NCBI GenBank assembly: GCA_963920635.1
Contig: OY987304.1
Span: 875,501 to 939,500 of the forward strand
Length of the DNA: 64,000 bases
DNA from: Pseudeuparius sepicola
Lineage: Eukaryota; Arthropoda; Insecta; Coleoptera; Anthribidae
Direction: 5' to 3'
Shown: one piece after another, positions 19,245 to 29,292 of the stretch
How the letters are laid out: every line of letters begins with the position of its first letter
Position numbering within the stretch: position 1 is the stretch's first letter
Position numbers and translations under genes: made by a program
The notes under the pieces: generated by a model
The model's database searches: none
What the model saw: the letters and a program-made list of their open reading frames with translations, nothing else
What the model was told of the DNA's origin: nothing

Positions 19245-22200
19245 TTAGATTATCATCGAAACTGGATCTTCCATGTATTCCTTAAAGGCCGCCAACCACC
19301 TTGCGCCGACGGCGCCATCTACCGTCCTGTGGTCGCAACTCAGCGTTACTGTCAAAAAGTCGCACTCCTTGAAGCTAAAAAAGTAAAAAATAATGATTAG
19401 CGCAATTTTTGAGGTTAGTTTCCACCGTACCCTTTCTCGGAACTGTCGATGACCAGTCTCTTAGTCGTCGTCCCGATTGCCAGTATGCAGCTTTGCGGCG
19501 GGTTGATTATGGCACAAAATTGATTCACCCCGAACATGCCCAAGTTCGACACGCTAATCGTACCTCCTAAAAGTCGGAATAGTCGTTCGCAAGTGGAATA
19601 GTTCGAATGTACCGAAATCGATACGTACGAACTACCGGAAATTTGCACTACCGATTAGTTCTAACACACCAGATCCGGTACGTTGGAACTAAAAGTAGGC
19701 GTTGGTTGCCCTTACCCTGGAATTCGTGCGGCTGCAGTTTTCCGTCTCTCGCCTTCCCGGCCAGCACCTTGACAATTTTACTTATTTCCGCTACCCCTTT
19801 GCTGTCGGCTTCGAAAATTATCGGCGTTATTAGGCCTTTGTCTGTCGACACGGCCACGCTGATGTCCACGTGCTTGTATTGTCTTATCACAGAGTCCATC
19901 CATGCCGAATTCGCCTCGGGCACCTAGAATAGAATCAATAATAATAATAATAGCTCTTTATTTATGTAATCCAGAATGCACCAAGTACAGGAAACAGAAA
20001 CACGTCATCAATTACAATTAGAATTACAATTTTTCTTTTGAAATTATTGCTTTGTGTTCCTATAGTATTCACTTAACTCATATGGTTCTATGTCCAATAG
20101 AAAGCTATGTACTTCTTTTTTAAATATGTTTAGTGCCTCAATAGATTTAATATCAGATGGCAAATTATTATATAATTTTAAACAATTATACAATGGACCA
20201 CTTTCATACATTGTAAGTCTATGTCTCGGATATACATAATTGAACCACCTTGAGAGATTGTTTCTTATATTCTTTTTTTAACCACCTACAGGATTGTATG
20301 GAACACCGTTTCAACATTTTTATTATACTCGGGAGCCATGTATCATAAAAATTGAATTTTCACTATCAAAATGACATGGCTTTTGAACGACATCCAAATT
20401 CGAACAATTTTCATTATCAAAGTACATTATAAATTCATTTGCTCAAGATCGAGAATTTTTATGGTAAAATTTCTATTATCTGATAAATAAAATTGTCAAT
20501 GTCATTATTTTTACGGTATAATTTCTATTACGTCATTTGATAATAAAAATTATATCATAAAAATTCGATTCTCGGTCTCGCTCTTTCGACAGTCTTCCAA
20601 CTCGTCTAAGGTCAATAAATTTTATGGTATAATTTCTATTATCACATTCGATAATAGAAATTGTATCATAAAAATTATATTTAATTTATATGATGTAACA
20701 ATTTTTATTATCACATAATGAAAATACATTGAATAAAAATTCAAGTATGTATATTTTTATTATCGGAAAGACCACTCTTTAAACTACCATAAAAATTGGT
20801 TGAATTTTTATTATCGAAATGCAACGGAATTTTTATGAAAGAAAATTACGGTTTCACATTACCATAATAAAAATTCGACCAATTTTTATGGTAGTTAAAA
20901 GAGTGGTCTTTCTGATAATACAGAAAATAGACTTGAATTTTTATTCAATGTATTTTCATTATGTGATAATAAAAATTGTTACATATAAATTAAATATAAT
21001 TTTTATGATACAATTTCTATTATAGAATTTGACCATAAAAATTATTGACCTTGGACGAGTGCCTATGGAAGACTGTTGAAAGAGCGAGACCGAGAATCGA
21101 ATTTTTATGATATAATTTTTATTATCAAATGACATAATAGAAATTATACCGTAAAAATAATGACCTTGACAATTTTATTTATGGTACTTTGATAATGAAA
21201 ATTGTTCGAATTTGGATGTCGTTCAAAAGCCATGTCATTTTGATAATGAAAATTCAATTTTTATGATACATGGCTCCCGAGTATAATAAATGTTAAAACG
21301 GCGTTCCATAGGATTGTCATGTTGGCTTCATTTTTATTGTTTTGTGTACGTTTAACCATGGGATAACCTCGAAAGTGTCCATATAACCGTATGTTACATT
21401 TGAACTACTTTCATTTAACCATACGACAACCTCGAAATCGTTCATATAACCATATGTTACATTTGAACTACTTTAATTTAACCTTACATATACACCGAAA
21501 ACTCACCTTTCTGCTTGCTTGCGCTACCGCCTTGATGATAAAGTCGTTTACGCTCAGTTTCGGCCCCGACTTCTCGAGCTTCTTGTTGAATTTCGAGCGG
21601 ACCTTCATGAGCGCGTCCACGTTACACTCCACCGACAGGTAGTAGTGAGGAATCGTCTGCTTCGACTGCATCAGCCGCTTCGCTATCGTCGCCCTGATGC
21701 CCGTGACGGGTATGTCGGTGTAGGTCGACGGCGTGCCGGAAGTCACGACCGCCGGCGGGGGGGCCCCGGCCGCCGCCGGTACCCCGCCCGCTGCCGGGGC
21801 GCCCGCCCCCAGGTCGGCGCTGGTTATGGCCCCGAACAGGCCCGTCCCCTTGCCCTGCAGTCGGATGTTCCGCTGCTCGGCCAGCCGTTTGGCCATGGGG
21901 CTGGCGTAGACGCGGCCGCCTTCGTGGGCGCCCGAGGCGGGGGCGGCCGCGGCGGGGGTGGGGGGCGCGGGAGAGGGGGCCGCGGGGGCGGCGGGCTTCT
22001 CCTTGGGGGCGGGGGCGGCCGCGGGGGCCGCGTCGTCTTTGAAGTCTTTGAAGGCGGCAATGTCGGATTCTTTTTCCACGATGATGCAGACCTGGGGGAA
22101 GGTAAGAATTGTCGGTGCCGACAAACGTGTAATTTGACGAAAATTGCAAATGATGGAATTGAATACAATACAATACTATCGATAATATACAGGGTGAGTT

Positions 22201-25054
22201 TTTTTCGATGGCCACTATGGGGATCTCGGAAACTAGCAGAGCTAGAGCAAAGGTTAGATGGGGCAAGAATTGCAGTTTTGAATGCTCAATCTAATGCCCC
22301 TTTTGGATTTTTAAAAAAGTTCATGGCTCACTAGATATTTTGAAAAGAGTGATATTTTTTGCTATTTCATCAAATCTCTGTAGCTCCGTTATTTCTGATT
22401 ATACAGAAAAACTGTAGAGACAAAAATTGTAGATAATTTTGGGCTTATAAGATAACCTAATCAAATTTTTTATGTTGTTTGTGATTTTTGAGATATGACA
22501 TAAATTTGTGTTTTTTTAAATGTAAATCGTAGTTGGCTGTGAGCTATAGCTAATTTTCTGATTTTTTTAAAATTGTCATGGAATATTTTCATAATTATTA
22601 CGTTCTATTTTATAATTAGACATACTTCAAACTTTCTAATATTTTGTTTTTAGCTGGTAACAAAATATAACAAAATAAAACAAAAATTAAAAAACTCAAA
22701 TTCAAATTATTATTTTAAAAGGTCACCTTTTAAAATAAAAAAAAGGTGTTCAAACAATCCACCGTTATTATTTATGCAAATATTGAATTTGTCGCCTTTC
22801 TTAGAGAGCGCCTGTCAATACTGGCAATTGCTTCTAAAACAGCTGCTCTTAATTCAACAATTATTGTCTCGTACTTTATTTTGTACTGTTCCCACAAAAA
22901 GAAATCCAAAACAGACAAATCTGGGGATAGGGGCTGCCAGGAAATAGGTCTATTTCTCTCTATCCAACTATTTGGATAGAGCTGATCTAGGTAATTTCTT
23001 ACGGGCAAGTAATTATGTGGTGGAGCTCCATCATGATAATTTTTGTTTTATTTTGTTACATTTTGTTACCAGCTAAAAATAAAATATTTGAAAGTTTGAA
23101 GTATGTCTTATTATAAAATAGAACGTAATTATGAAAATATTCCAAGGCTGACTGTGAAAATTTAAAAAAAAAAATCAGAAAATTAGCCATAACTATTTTA
23201 TCTTTTACAATAAATATGCCTAGTATTATATCTTTGGAAAGCTCAAAAAATGGCCGATTTGACAAGGCCACAGCCAACTATGATTTACATTTAAAAAACT
23301 GAAGTTTATGTCATATCTCAAAACTGACAAACAACATAAAAAAATTGGATCAGATTATCTTATTAAGCCCAAAATTATGTACAATAATTGCCTCTACAGT
23401 TTTTCTGTATAATCAGAAATAACGGAGCTACAGAGATCTGATGAAATAGCAAAAAATCACTCTTTTCGAAATATCTAGTGAGCCATGAACTTTTTTAAAA
23501 ATCCAAAAGGGGCCTTAGATTGAGCATTCAAAACTGCAATTCTTTCCCCATTCAACCTTTGTTCTAGCTCTGCTAGTTTCCGAGATAGTGGGCATCAAAA
23601 AAACTCACCCTGTACCTATATAATAAAAATTCACTAGCTGCTATGACATAAGATGAATATTCTATGCCATTGATTAAAAATAAATAAATAAATAAAGATT
23701 ACAATAAACATCATCATTTGTGAGGTTAAGCTTTATTTATTGTTTAAAGTTTGTATCTTTTGACAGCTTATATTAGTATTATTAGTAATAAATTGCTTTT
23801 ATTCATTTTACCCAGCCATCGTAGATATTATTATTTTTTGTTATTATTGTTTTTTTCTATATGCAACTCTATCCATAGGAAAAATTATCGATAGTTTCAG
23901 CCTCTACCCTTGTTTCAGCTCATAAATCATCAAAGAGTGCAAGTTTTTGTAGGATAATGAAGTCAGCTGCTTAGAATATGTTACTAAAAAGTAGTTCATT
24001 TGACCCAACAACATATATGATAACATTTGAAAATAAGTTGTAGTTTTGATAAAAAAGTTCTTTTCCAAAAAGGCTTCTTTACAAATTACAAGTTTAAAAA
24101 ACAAATTGTTATATTTATAAATTCTAAACCAATGTCGGATGTTGCCAAAGTACAACAAAAACAGTTGCACAGAAAAATCAGGGATAAAGTTGAACTACAA
24201 AATGAATTAAAAGAAAAAACGAAACATACCAGTTTTCCGATCGGGACATCTTTAGTGCCAGCCGGTATGAGGATTTTGGCCAAATAACCCTCCTCGGGGG
24301 TTTCGAAGCCCATGGTGGCCTTGTCGGTCTCGATTTCGGCCAAAAGGTCGCCCTCGTTCAGTTTGTCGCCCTCCTAAAAACAAAATAAAAAAATAGGAAA
24401 TATTTCGGCCAATCTGGATGAAATATACACGAGAGGTTTCTAAACACATTAAAATCTGCTCAACAATTATAAATTTGCCACATTTTGGAATTTTTGTTTA
24501 TCTGTACATTACAAGTGGACGAGTTTAGCGAAATGCACCAAAAACAACGCCAGTTGTTAAGCAAAACATTTAATAGTCTTATAGCTTTAAAGTTTAGATT
24601 TTTTGAGATTTCTTTATGTGTTTATATAGTATTTAAATAAGAATATATGCATCATTTTCAATCGGCGTACCTTTTTTTCCCAACTAATGATAGTACCAAG
24701 CTCCATAGTAGGAGACAATGCCGGCAACGGAACTCTTATATGAGACGGATAATCGCTCGCATAGTTTCTTAACGAAAAATCCTCGGATACTTTCCATGGC
24801 TTCAAAATTTGATTTTGCACCCCTGTTAGTGCCGGCCTAAAAAATTCATACAATAATGTGCAACATGTACCCAAGTTACATAACATTCTATGAGGATCCT
24901 TAAATATGAATAGTGGAGTTGAAATAATTTCTAACCTGCAGTAATTCCTTCTTTTCGCACATTCCACGGTCGCAGTTTTGAGTATTTGGCCGCGGAAAGT
25001 TTTGCGGACGATCTCCCTGGCCACGTCGTTCCTTAGCGCTACGGTCCTGAACAT
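19245..25054 (-). CDS. DLAT: Dihydrolipoamide acetyltransferase, E2 of pyruvate dehydrogenase
   Basis: E2 transfers acetyl groups from the lipoyl arm to CoA in the mitochondrial pyruvate dehydrogenase complex. Seven exons on the minus strand: 24936-25054, 24671-24836, 24230-24373, 21507-22091, 19716-19923, 19431-19566, 19245-19374; 495 residues, all phases consistent. The Arg-rich N-terminus suits mitochondrial import. One lipoyl domain (about 80-170) has the lipoylation site [10 protein letters not shown]. An Ala/Pro-rich linker (GC-rich, 21950-22060) leads to the E1/E3-binding domain ([13 protein letters not shown]). The catalytic domain starts at the IRATIAKRL helix and ends with [15 protein letters not shown], carrying the active-site His and Asp. 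Mammalian E2 has two lipoyl domains; one is usual in insects and yeast. Exon 6 ends at GTACGG because only that donor restores the EKGF reading. The shortened lipoyl count favours DLAT over protein X, which lacks the catalytic His. Confidence 0.96.
19599..19634. repeat. Short palindrome related to 9503-9538
   Basis: TAGTTCGAATGTACC...GGTACG-like halves form a 36-base imperfect palindrome in the 149-base intron between E2 exons 5 and 6. Another half-site (TAGTTCTAACACACC and GTACGTTGGAACTA) follows at about 19657-19691. Confidence 0.65.
19937..20275 (-). mobile_element. 5'-truncated non-LTR retrotransposon (LINE) fragment
   Basis: On the minus strand the frame from about 20275 to the stop at 20044 reads [16 protein letters not shown], then [12 protein letters not shown], ending in a Tyr/Glu-rich C-terminus. 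This LYN-LP-DIK...F-K pattern is the common C-terminus of CR1/Jockey-type reverse transcriptase polyproteins. After the stop comes a roughly 85-base 3' untranslated region with ATAAATAAAGAGC and a (TAT)n tail ending near 19937. The 5' part is missing, as in most LINE insertions. It lies only 13 bases from E2 exon 5, in the same orientation as the gene. Confidence 0.75.
20297..21310. mobile_element. 1-kb palindromic element with 6-bp direct repeats
   Basis: Arms of about 500 bp are inverted copies. TATGGAAC at 20297 pairs with GTTCCATA ending 21310, and the match continues through CCATGTCATTTTGAT and AGAGTGGTCTTTC to a centre near 20805. GGATTG flanks both ends directly (20291-20296 and 21311-21316). 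The arms are full of short ATAAAAATT/AATTTTTAT motifs in both orientations, about every 20-60 bases. No coding sequence is present and the superfamily is unknown. It occupies an intron of the E2 gene. Confidence 0.8.
22190..23612. mobile_element. Long-TIR Tc1/mariner-type element, degenerate
   Basis: The ends CAGGGTGAGTTTTTTT (22190) and AAAAAAACTCACCCTG (to 23612) are complementary and flanked by TA. The inverted arms run about 480-560 bp each with scattered differences. The centre holds a minus-strand transposase C-terminal fragment. The arrangement (TA duplication, very long TIRs, central transposase) mirrors the intact element at 3197-5130, but this copy is internally deleted. It sits in E2 intron 3. 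Confidence 0.85.
22772..23008 (-). pseudogene. Transposase C-terminal fragment
   Basis: The minus-strand frame reads [19 protein letters not shown] and [13 protein letters not shown], matching the third catalytic Asp region of the DD41D-like family (RNWLD...W..R..P...WPPRSPDLTPLDFFLWG). WPPRSPDLTPLD has decayed to [12 protein letters not shown], and the first two catalytic Asp are absent, so the fragment is dead. Confidence 0.75.
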
Positions 25055-25600
25055 TTTCGGTTTGTTTTTAATTAAGGAAAGTCGGAATTTCAACGGCGAA
25101 ATCGCGGGATTCCTTGGAGGGCGACACACTTCACGGGGAGACGGCTAGCTCCGTAAGGTCATTTAAAAGACGAAAATTCTCGCGTGACGTTCACGGCCGG
25201 TCACACGTTGGGAAAGTGACAGCTGATAAACGGTACGTCGAAGATTTCGTCGGGAAAAACGGGCTTCTGGCGAAAATAGATGTTTTTCGTTCTATTTTTC
25301 GATTTTTGAAGAATTCTAATTATAAGAAACCAGGGCCGTTTTGCGAAAAACGACATAATTCATGCGCAGCTAACTTCACGCATCAGTTTCTACTATTTTG
25401 TGAAGTTATGGTTAAATGAACACTCGAGGATCCATAAATTCTTTGACATCAAAACTTATTTCCACAACTAATTTTACTGTTTTGTGGAAATATGGTTTCA
25501 TGATACACGATCACTATCTGCACCTAACCTATATATTTTGTGGTTAACGTCACAGTTTTTTGAAAATTTCATTAGTAACGTCCATTTGAAAAAATTTAAA
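25055..25600. promoter_or_regulatory. Divergent intergenic region between E2 and Pch2
   Basis: These 546 bases separate the start codons of two genes transcribed away from each other, so both promoters should lie here. The E2 side (25055-25260) is GC-richer with several CG steps; the Pch2 side is AT-rich. A GTTAAATGAACACTCG motif near 25409 belongs to the dispersed TTAAATGAAC repeat. No clear TATA box is seen. Confidence 0.5.
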
Positions 25601-27097
25601 ATGCCTCAAGTGTTGGATATAGAAGTTATTTTAAAAGAACATAGGTAGATTTCGTTATTAATTGTAGTGTTTTTTATATAATTTTTGTACTTTTTTAGCG
25701 CTACTTCTAAGAAAAATATAACAGATCTGGTAAGACCTTACCTGAACACTGTAAAAATTCGTCCAAATACATTTTTAACAAAATTTAGTATAGCACAGGA
25801 TGAAATCCTGCATTCTGAACTGAAGGGAATTATTATAGGAGATATTTCAAACTACGTATGTATAATAAATTTGTAAAAAAATTGCCATTTTGAAATTTCT
25901 TATCTTTTTTTAGGATAAACCTTTTATAGACTTAAACGATGTAGAAATTAACTGGTTTGTGTACAGATTGGACATCCGTGGTCCTGTCTGCCAAGTTGAG
26001 TCCGACGGAGAAGATGGAGAAATTAACCTTGCCACACATTTAATGTTGCCGAATCAAGAAGTCTTCAATTTGTGGGAAAATTTATACTACGACAACAATA
26101 TTAAAGAAAATGTAAAATATTTTTGCACTCCCGGCATTTTTCTTAATTTTTTCCATTTTTAGCTTTTGCGATATGCGCAAACGATGATGGAATTTTCCGA
26201 TAAAGGTGTTGACTGTAACGTTGTTAATTGTAACAGAGTTATCTTGTTACATGGCCCGCCTGGTACTGGGAAAACTTCGTTATGCAAGGCTTTGGCGCAA
26301 AAATTAACCGTCAGAATGCAAGAAAGATACAATTCTGGATTACTAATTGAAATAAATAGTCATAGTTTGTTTTCCAAATGGTTTTCAGAGGTAAGTAAAA
26401 TGTTAGGAGTGTTCTATAGTCTGTCACTTGTTTTGACAATTGACAAATGCGTTTTGACAACTGACAGTAAGATTTTAATCGTAACATCTTTTTTTAGAGC
26501 GGCAAATTGGTTACTAAGATGTTTACAAAAATTAAAGAAATACTGGAAAACTCTAGTCTTTTAGTGTGTGTTTTAATTGATGAAGTAGAATCTTTAGCTC
26601 ATGCTAGAAATCAGTGTATATCGGGAAGTGAACCTTCCGATTCTATTAGAGTAGTTAATGCTATTTTAACTCAAATTGATCAAATTAAAAGATATCCAAA
26701 CGTTCTTATTTTCACAACCTCCAATATGACTGAAGCTATAGACTTAGCATTTGTAGATAGGGCTGATATTAAGCAATTTTTAGGGCTTCCTAGCCCACCC
26801 GCCATTTTTAAAGTATACGAAAGTTGTTTGATTGAATTAATAAATAAAAATGTTGTGCAAGATACCGAATTTGTAAATAACTCCAAAAGTGTTTTTAATA
26901 AAAAATTGTTAACAGTTTGTGAAAAAAGTGTAGGACTAAGTGGTAGATCGTTAAGAAAGGTGCCTTTTATAGCGCACGCGCTATTCTTAAATAAATGTCA
27001 TGTAGGATTAAACGAATTTTTGGAAGCTATGGAGAAAGCTGTAGAACGGGAACACTATGAAAGAAAATTCTTCGATAATTTTAAGAAAGAAATGTAA
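25601..27097 (+). CDS. pch2: Pachytene checkpoint protein 2 / TRIP13 AAA+ ATPase
   Basis: Pch2/TRIP13 is a hexameric AAA+ ATPase that remodels HORMA proteins (Mad2, Hop1/HORMAD), acting in spindle-checkpoint silencing and meiotic axis control. Exons are 25601-25644, 25699-25855, 25914-26111, 26163-26390 and 26498-27097, in phase, giving 408 residues (human protein 432). An N-terminal domain (about 1-135) is followed by the Walker A motif GPPGTGKTS (26251 on), Walker [10 protein letters not shown] (about 26575), the [15 protein letters not shown] helix, a sensor-1 stretch (FTTSNM), and the sensor-2 region near [11 protein letters not shown]. The order and spacing match TRIP13 rather than other AAA proteins. 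AATAAA at 27102-27107 lies only a few bases after the stop codon. Introns are all short (50-110 bases) and free of transposons. Confidence 0.95.
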
Positions 27098-27275
27098 TAA
27101 TAATAAAGTCGATTTGTACAAAAAGTGTTGCTAATAAAATAATAATACTATGTTGAAAGTACTCAATTGTGTTTTTTTTAATAATAAAAACTATTTCAAT
27201 GTGTTTTAAAAAATCTGTCATTCAATTATGAAAGTTGGCCATGAATCTCTCACCCGCAATCAAGCAGTCGCTACC

Positions 27276-27758
27276 TTACTTCCTAACCGCACTCTTCTTC
27301 AATTGTTTCAACTGTCCAATCACACCGATAGTATTCCAAAGCCTACTCTGCACCGTGGCAGACTGCACTGACCATTGCAAGGCCTGCTTGTACATGTTTT
27401 GCGCTAAATTCAAACTTTGAGGTGTCAAAAGCCCGAACCATTTTAAAGGGTTGTCACCGCCCTCATCGTTTGTTTGTATCTCGTAGTTTTTCGCCCCGGG
27501 TATTTTGTTGTCGTCTCCCGAAGAAACCTGAAGTAACGAGGGAACTTCTGGTCCATGTTCGGTTGGTAATTGAAGAGAGGAAACGTTATTTTGGCCCATA
27601 ATGTATCTGGCTTTTGCCAGATATTGTTCGCCACCGACCATGGCGTTTTCGATGTTTAATTTTAGTTCGATATGTTGTTCCATGAGCATCAACGCTTCAA
27701 GCGTTAATTTGTCTAGGGTTGAACAGATCTTGTCTAAATCTTCGGTGTTTTCGCACAT
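27276..27758 (-). CDS. CCDC115: CCDC115/Vma22-like V-ATPase assembly factor
   Basis: The 160-residue protein fits CCDC115, the metazoan counterpart of yeast Vma22, which helps assemble the V-ATPase Vo sector in the ER with TMEM199. An N-terminal coiled-coil region (LDKICSTLDKLTLEALMLME) is followed by a GEQYLAKARYIMG segment, a variable Ser/Asp-rich middle, and the diagnostic NPLKWFGLLTPQSLNLAQ motif (human DPLNWFGILVPHSL). A basic C-terminus ends it. The start at 27758 (MCENTED) is preferred over an in-frame ATG at 27797, which would add a Phe/Leu-rich stretch. Single exon, convergent with Pch2, 178 bases apart. Confidence 0.88.
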   Translation of the reverse strand: MCENTEDLDKICSTLDKLTLEALMLMEQHIELKLNIENAMVGGEQYLAKARYIMGQNNVSSLQLPTEHGPEVPSLLQVSSGDDNKIPGAKNYEIQTNDEGGDNPLKWFGLLTPQSLNLAQNMYKQALQWSVQSATVQSRLWNTIGVIGQLKQLKKSAVRK

Positions 27759-29292
27759 TTTTAATAAGAAGAAAATTGAGAAAATACACCAAAACAATGT
27801 TATCTTAGGTTAGGTTTTTTGACACAGCTGTCAAAAATCATATGATTTTGAAATAGTTCGAAAACGCGCCGATAGATGGCAGAACCCGACCGATTTCCTC
27901 GTAAATACGAGGTGTCTTCAAATAATTTTAAATCTAGGGCATACAAGGGTGCTTCGGATAAAGCTAAATGAGAAAATAATTTGATTATTTATATTTTTTA
28001 ATAAGTTAGAAAGCCATAACTAACTATCTAAACGGGTTTTGGGAACGGGATTTTATCTAGTATTACCAAAAGTATCTAACAATAGTTATTTTATTAATTA
28101 TTTACAATAATCATGGCCCTTTCCTTTCATTTTTGTTACTCAAAAACACGAATATAGTACAATTATTTTAAGAAGTCCTGTCAATTGGTAATTTCGCCAT
28201 CCTAAGTTGGCGTCAATGCAGAAAAAGATGCAACCGGGTCTTAATTCCAGGCCAGTAACTATAGCCCATTTGCACAATGAATAACTACTAATAACACAAA
28301 CAAGAACAACACAGATAACGGTAAAACTCACGAAACGTACAAAACCCGCGATATTTTCACTGCCCAAAGTTTGAACCTTTTTGAACGATCCGAAAAACCT
28401 TCACTGTCACTTTCACAACACCGAAATAAAATTTGCCTGAGTACGCCCCATAGACGCAACCGCAAGTAGCTGATTTTACCAAAATACCAAAACGAAAGTG
28501 TTTCCATGACGTTTGAAATTAATATTAAAATGAGTTGTAGTCATAGTTATTTTTATTTGTAGCGGTATAATCGTGATTGCAATAGGGTTTTTATTTTATT
28601 ATGTTCTTTTTTTCGTATCACTTGGGTAACTTTTCACATCAAAAATCAATGAGTGACGTCATTAACTGGTTGCGACGCATATACCAATGTTATACAGAAA
28701 ATTCCTGGGGATTTTGTGGAGAATGTCATCTGACAAAATCGGGACTTCTTGTAGTCATCAGTGAACTCTATAGTAACTAGAGTTCAGTGCTTGTGGTAAT
28801 CGGGGAGTTAAATTTTTGACAGATGCCACTCGAAGTTTGAAACAAAATTCTGTACTGCAAACCATATAAGAAATCAAAATTTAACAAGTCGCATTGAAAG
28901 CTTGTAATTTCATATTATAATGCAAAAATCACGTCGAGTGTTTCCTAATTATCACTTTTCTTCGGCTTAAGCATACGCCTACTATAGGATTTTTATGTTT
29001 ATAGTAATATTATAACAACATCACGACCAGATGAACTGTCAATTAGAAGTCGCGTAGGCAGTCAATTACACTGTAATAATTGAAAACATTCATTATTTAG
29101 TTCTCACATTTGGTTTGCTTTATTAGGTAATATGATTAAAAAAAACTTGTTTACCGTTGTTGGATAACAACGTTACTACCCTATATTTCTGACTCAACAG
29201 GTGAAAAAAAAAAAACTGCATATATTCCCGGCCTTCTAGATACGTTATTTTGGCCCACGCAAAAGCCGATATTTGGAATGTTTTTGAGCAAG
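27759..29292. other. Spacer between CCDC115-like gene and satellite array
   Basis: There is no confident gene. A minus-strand open frame at 28140-28367 has one hydrophobic segment but starts at TTG, has no similarity I recognise and may be untranslated. A CRE-like TGACGTCA lies near 28653. From 29120 to 29292 the sequence is unique and ends abruptly where the satellite begins at TTCTATTTATAAAT. Confidence 0.45.

Noticed and set aside
21622..22266. Long alternative frames over the E2 Ala/Pro linker on both strands
   Set aside because: GC-rich low-complexity DNA opens all frames; only the frame encoding lipoyl linker, binding domain and catalytic core is continuous with the other exons.
28140..28367. 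Small hydrophobic minus-strand protein
   Set aside because: It starts at TTG, has no ATG in frame, no homology I recognise, and could be chance in AT-rich spacer.
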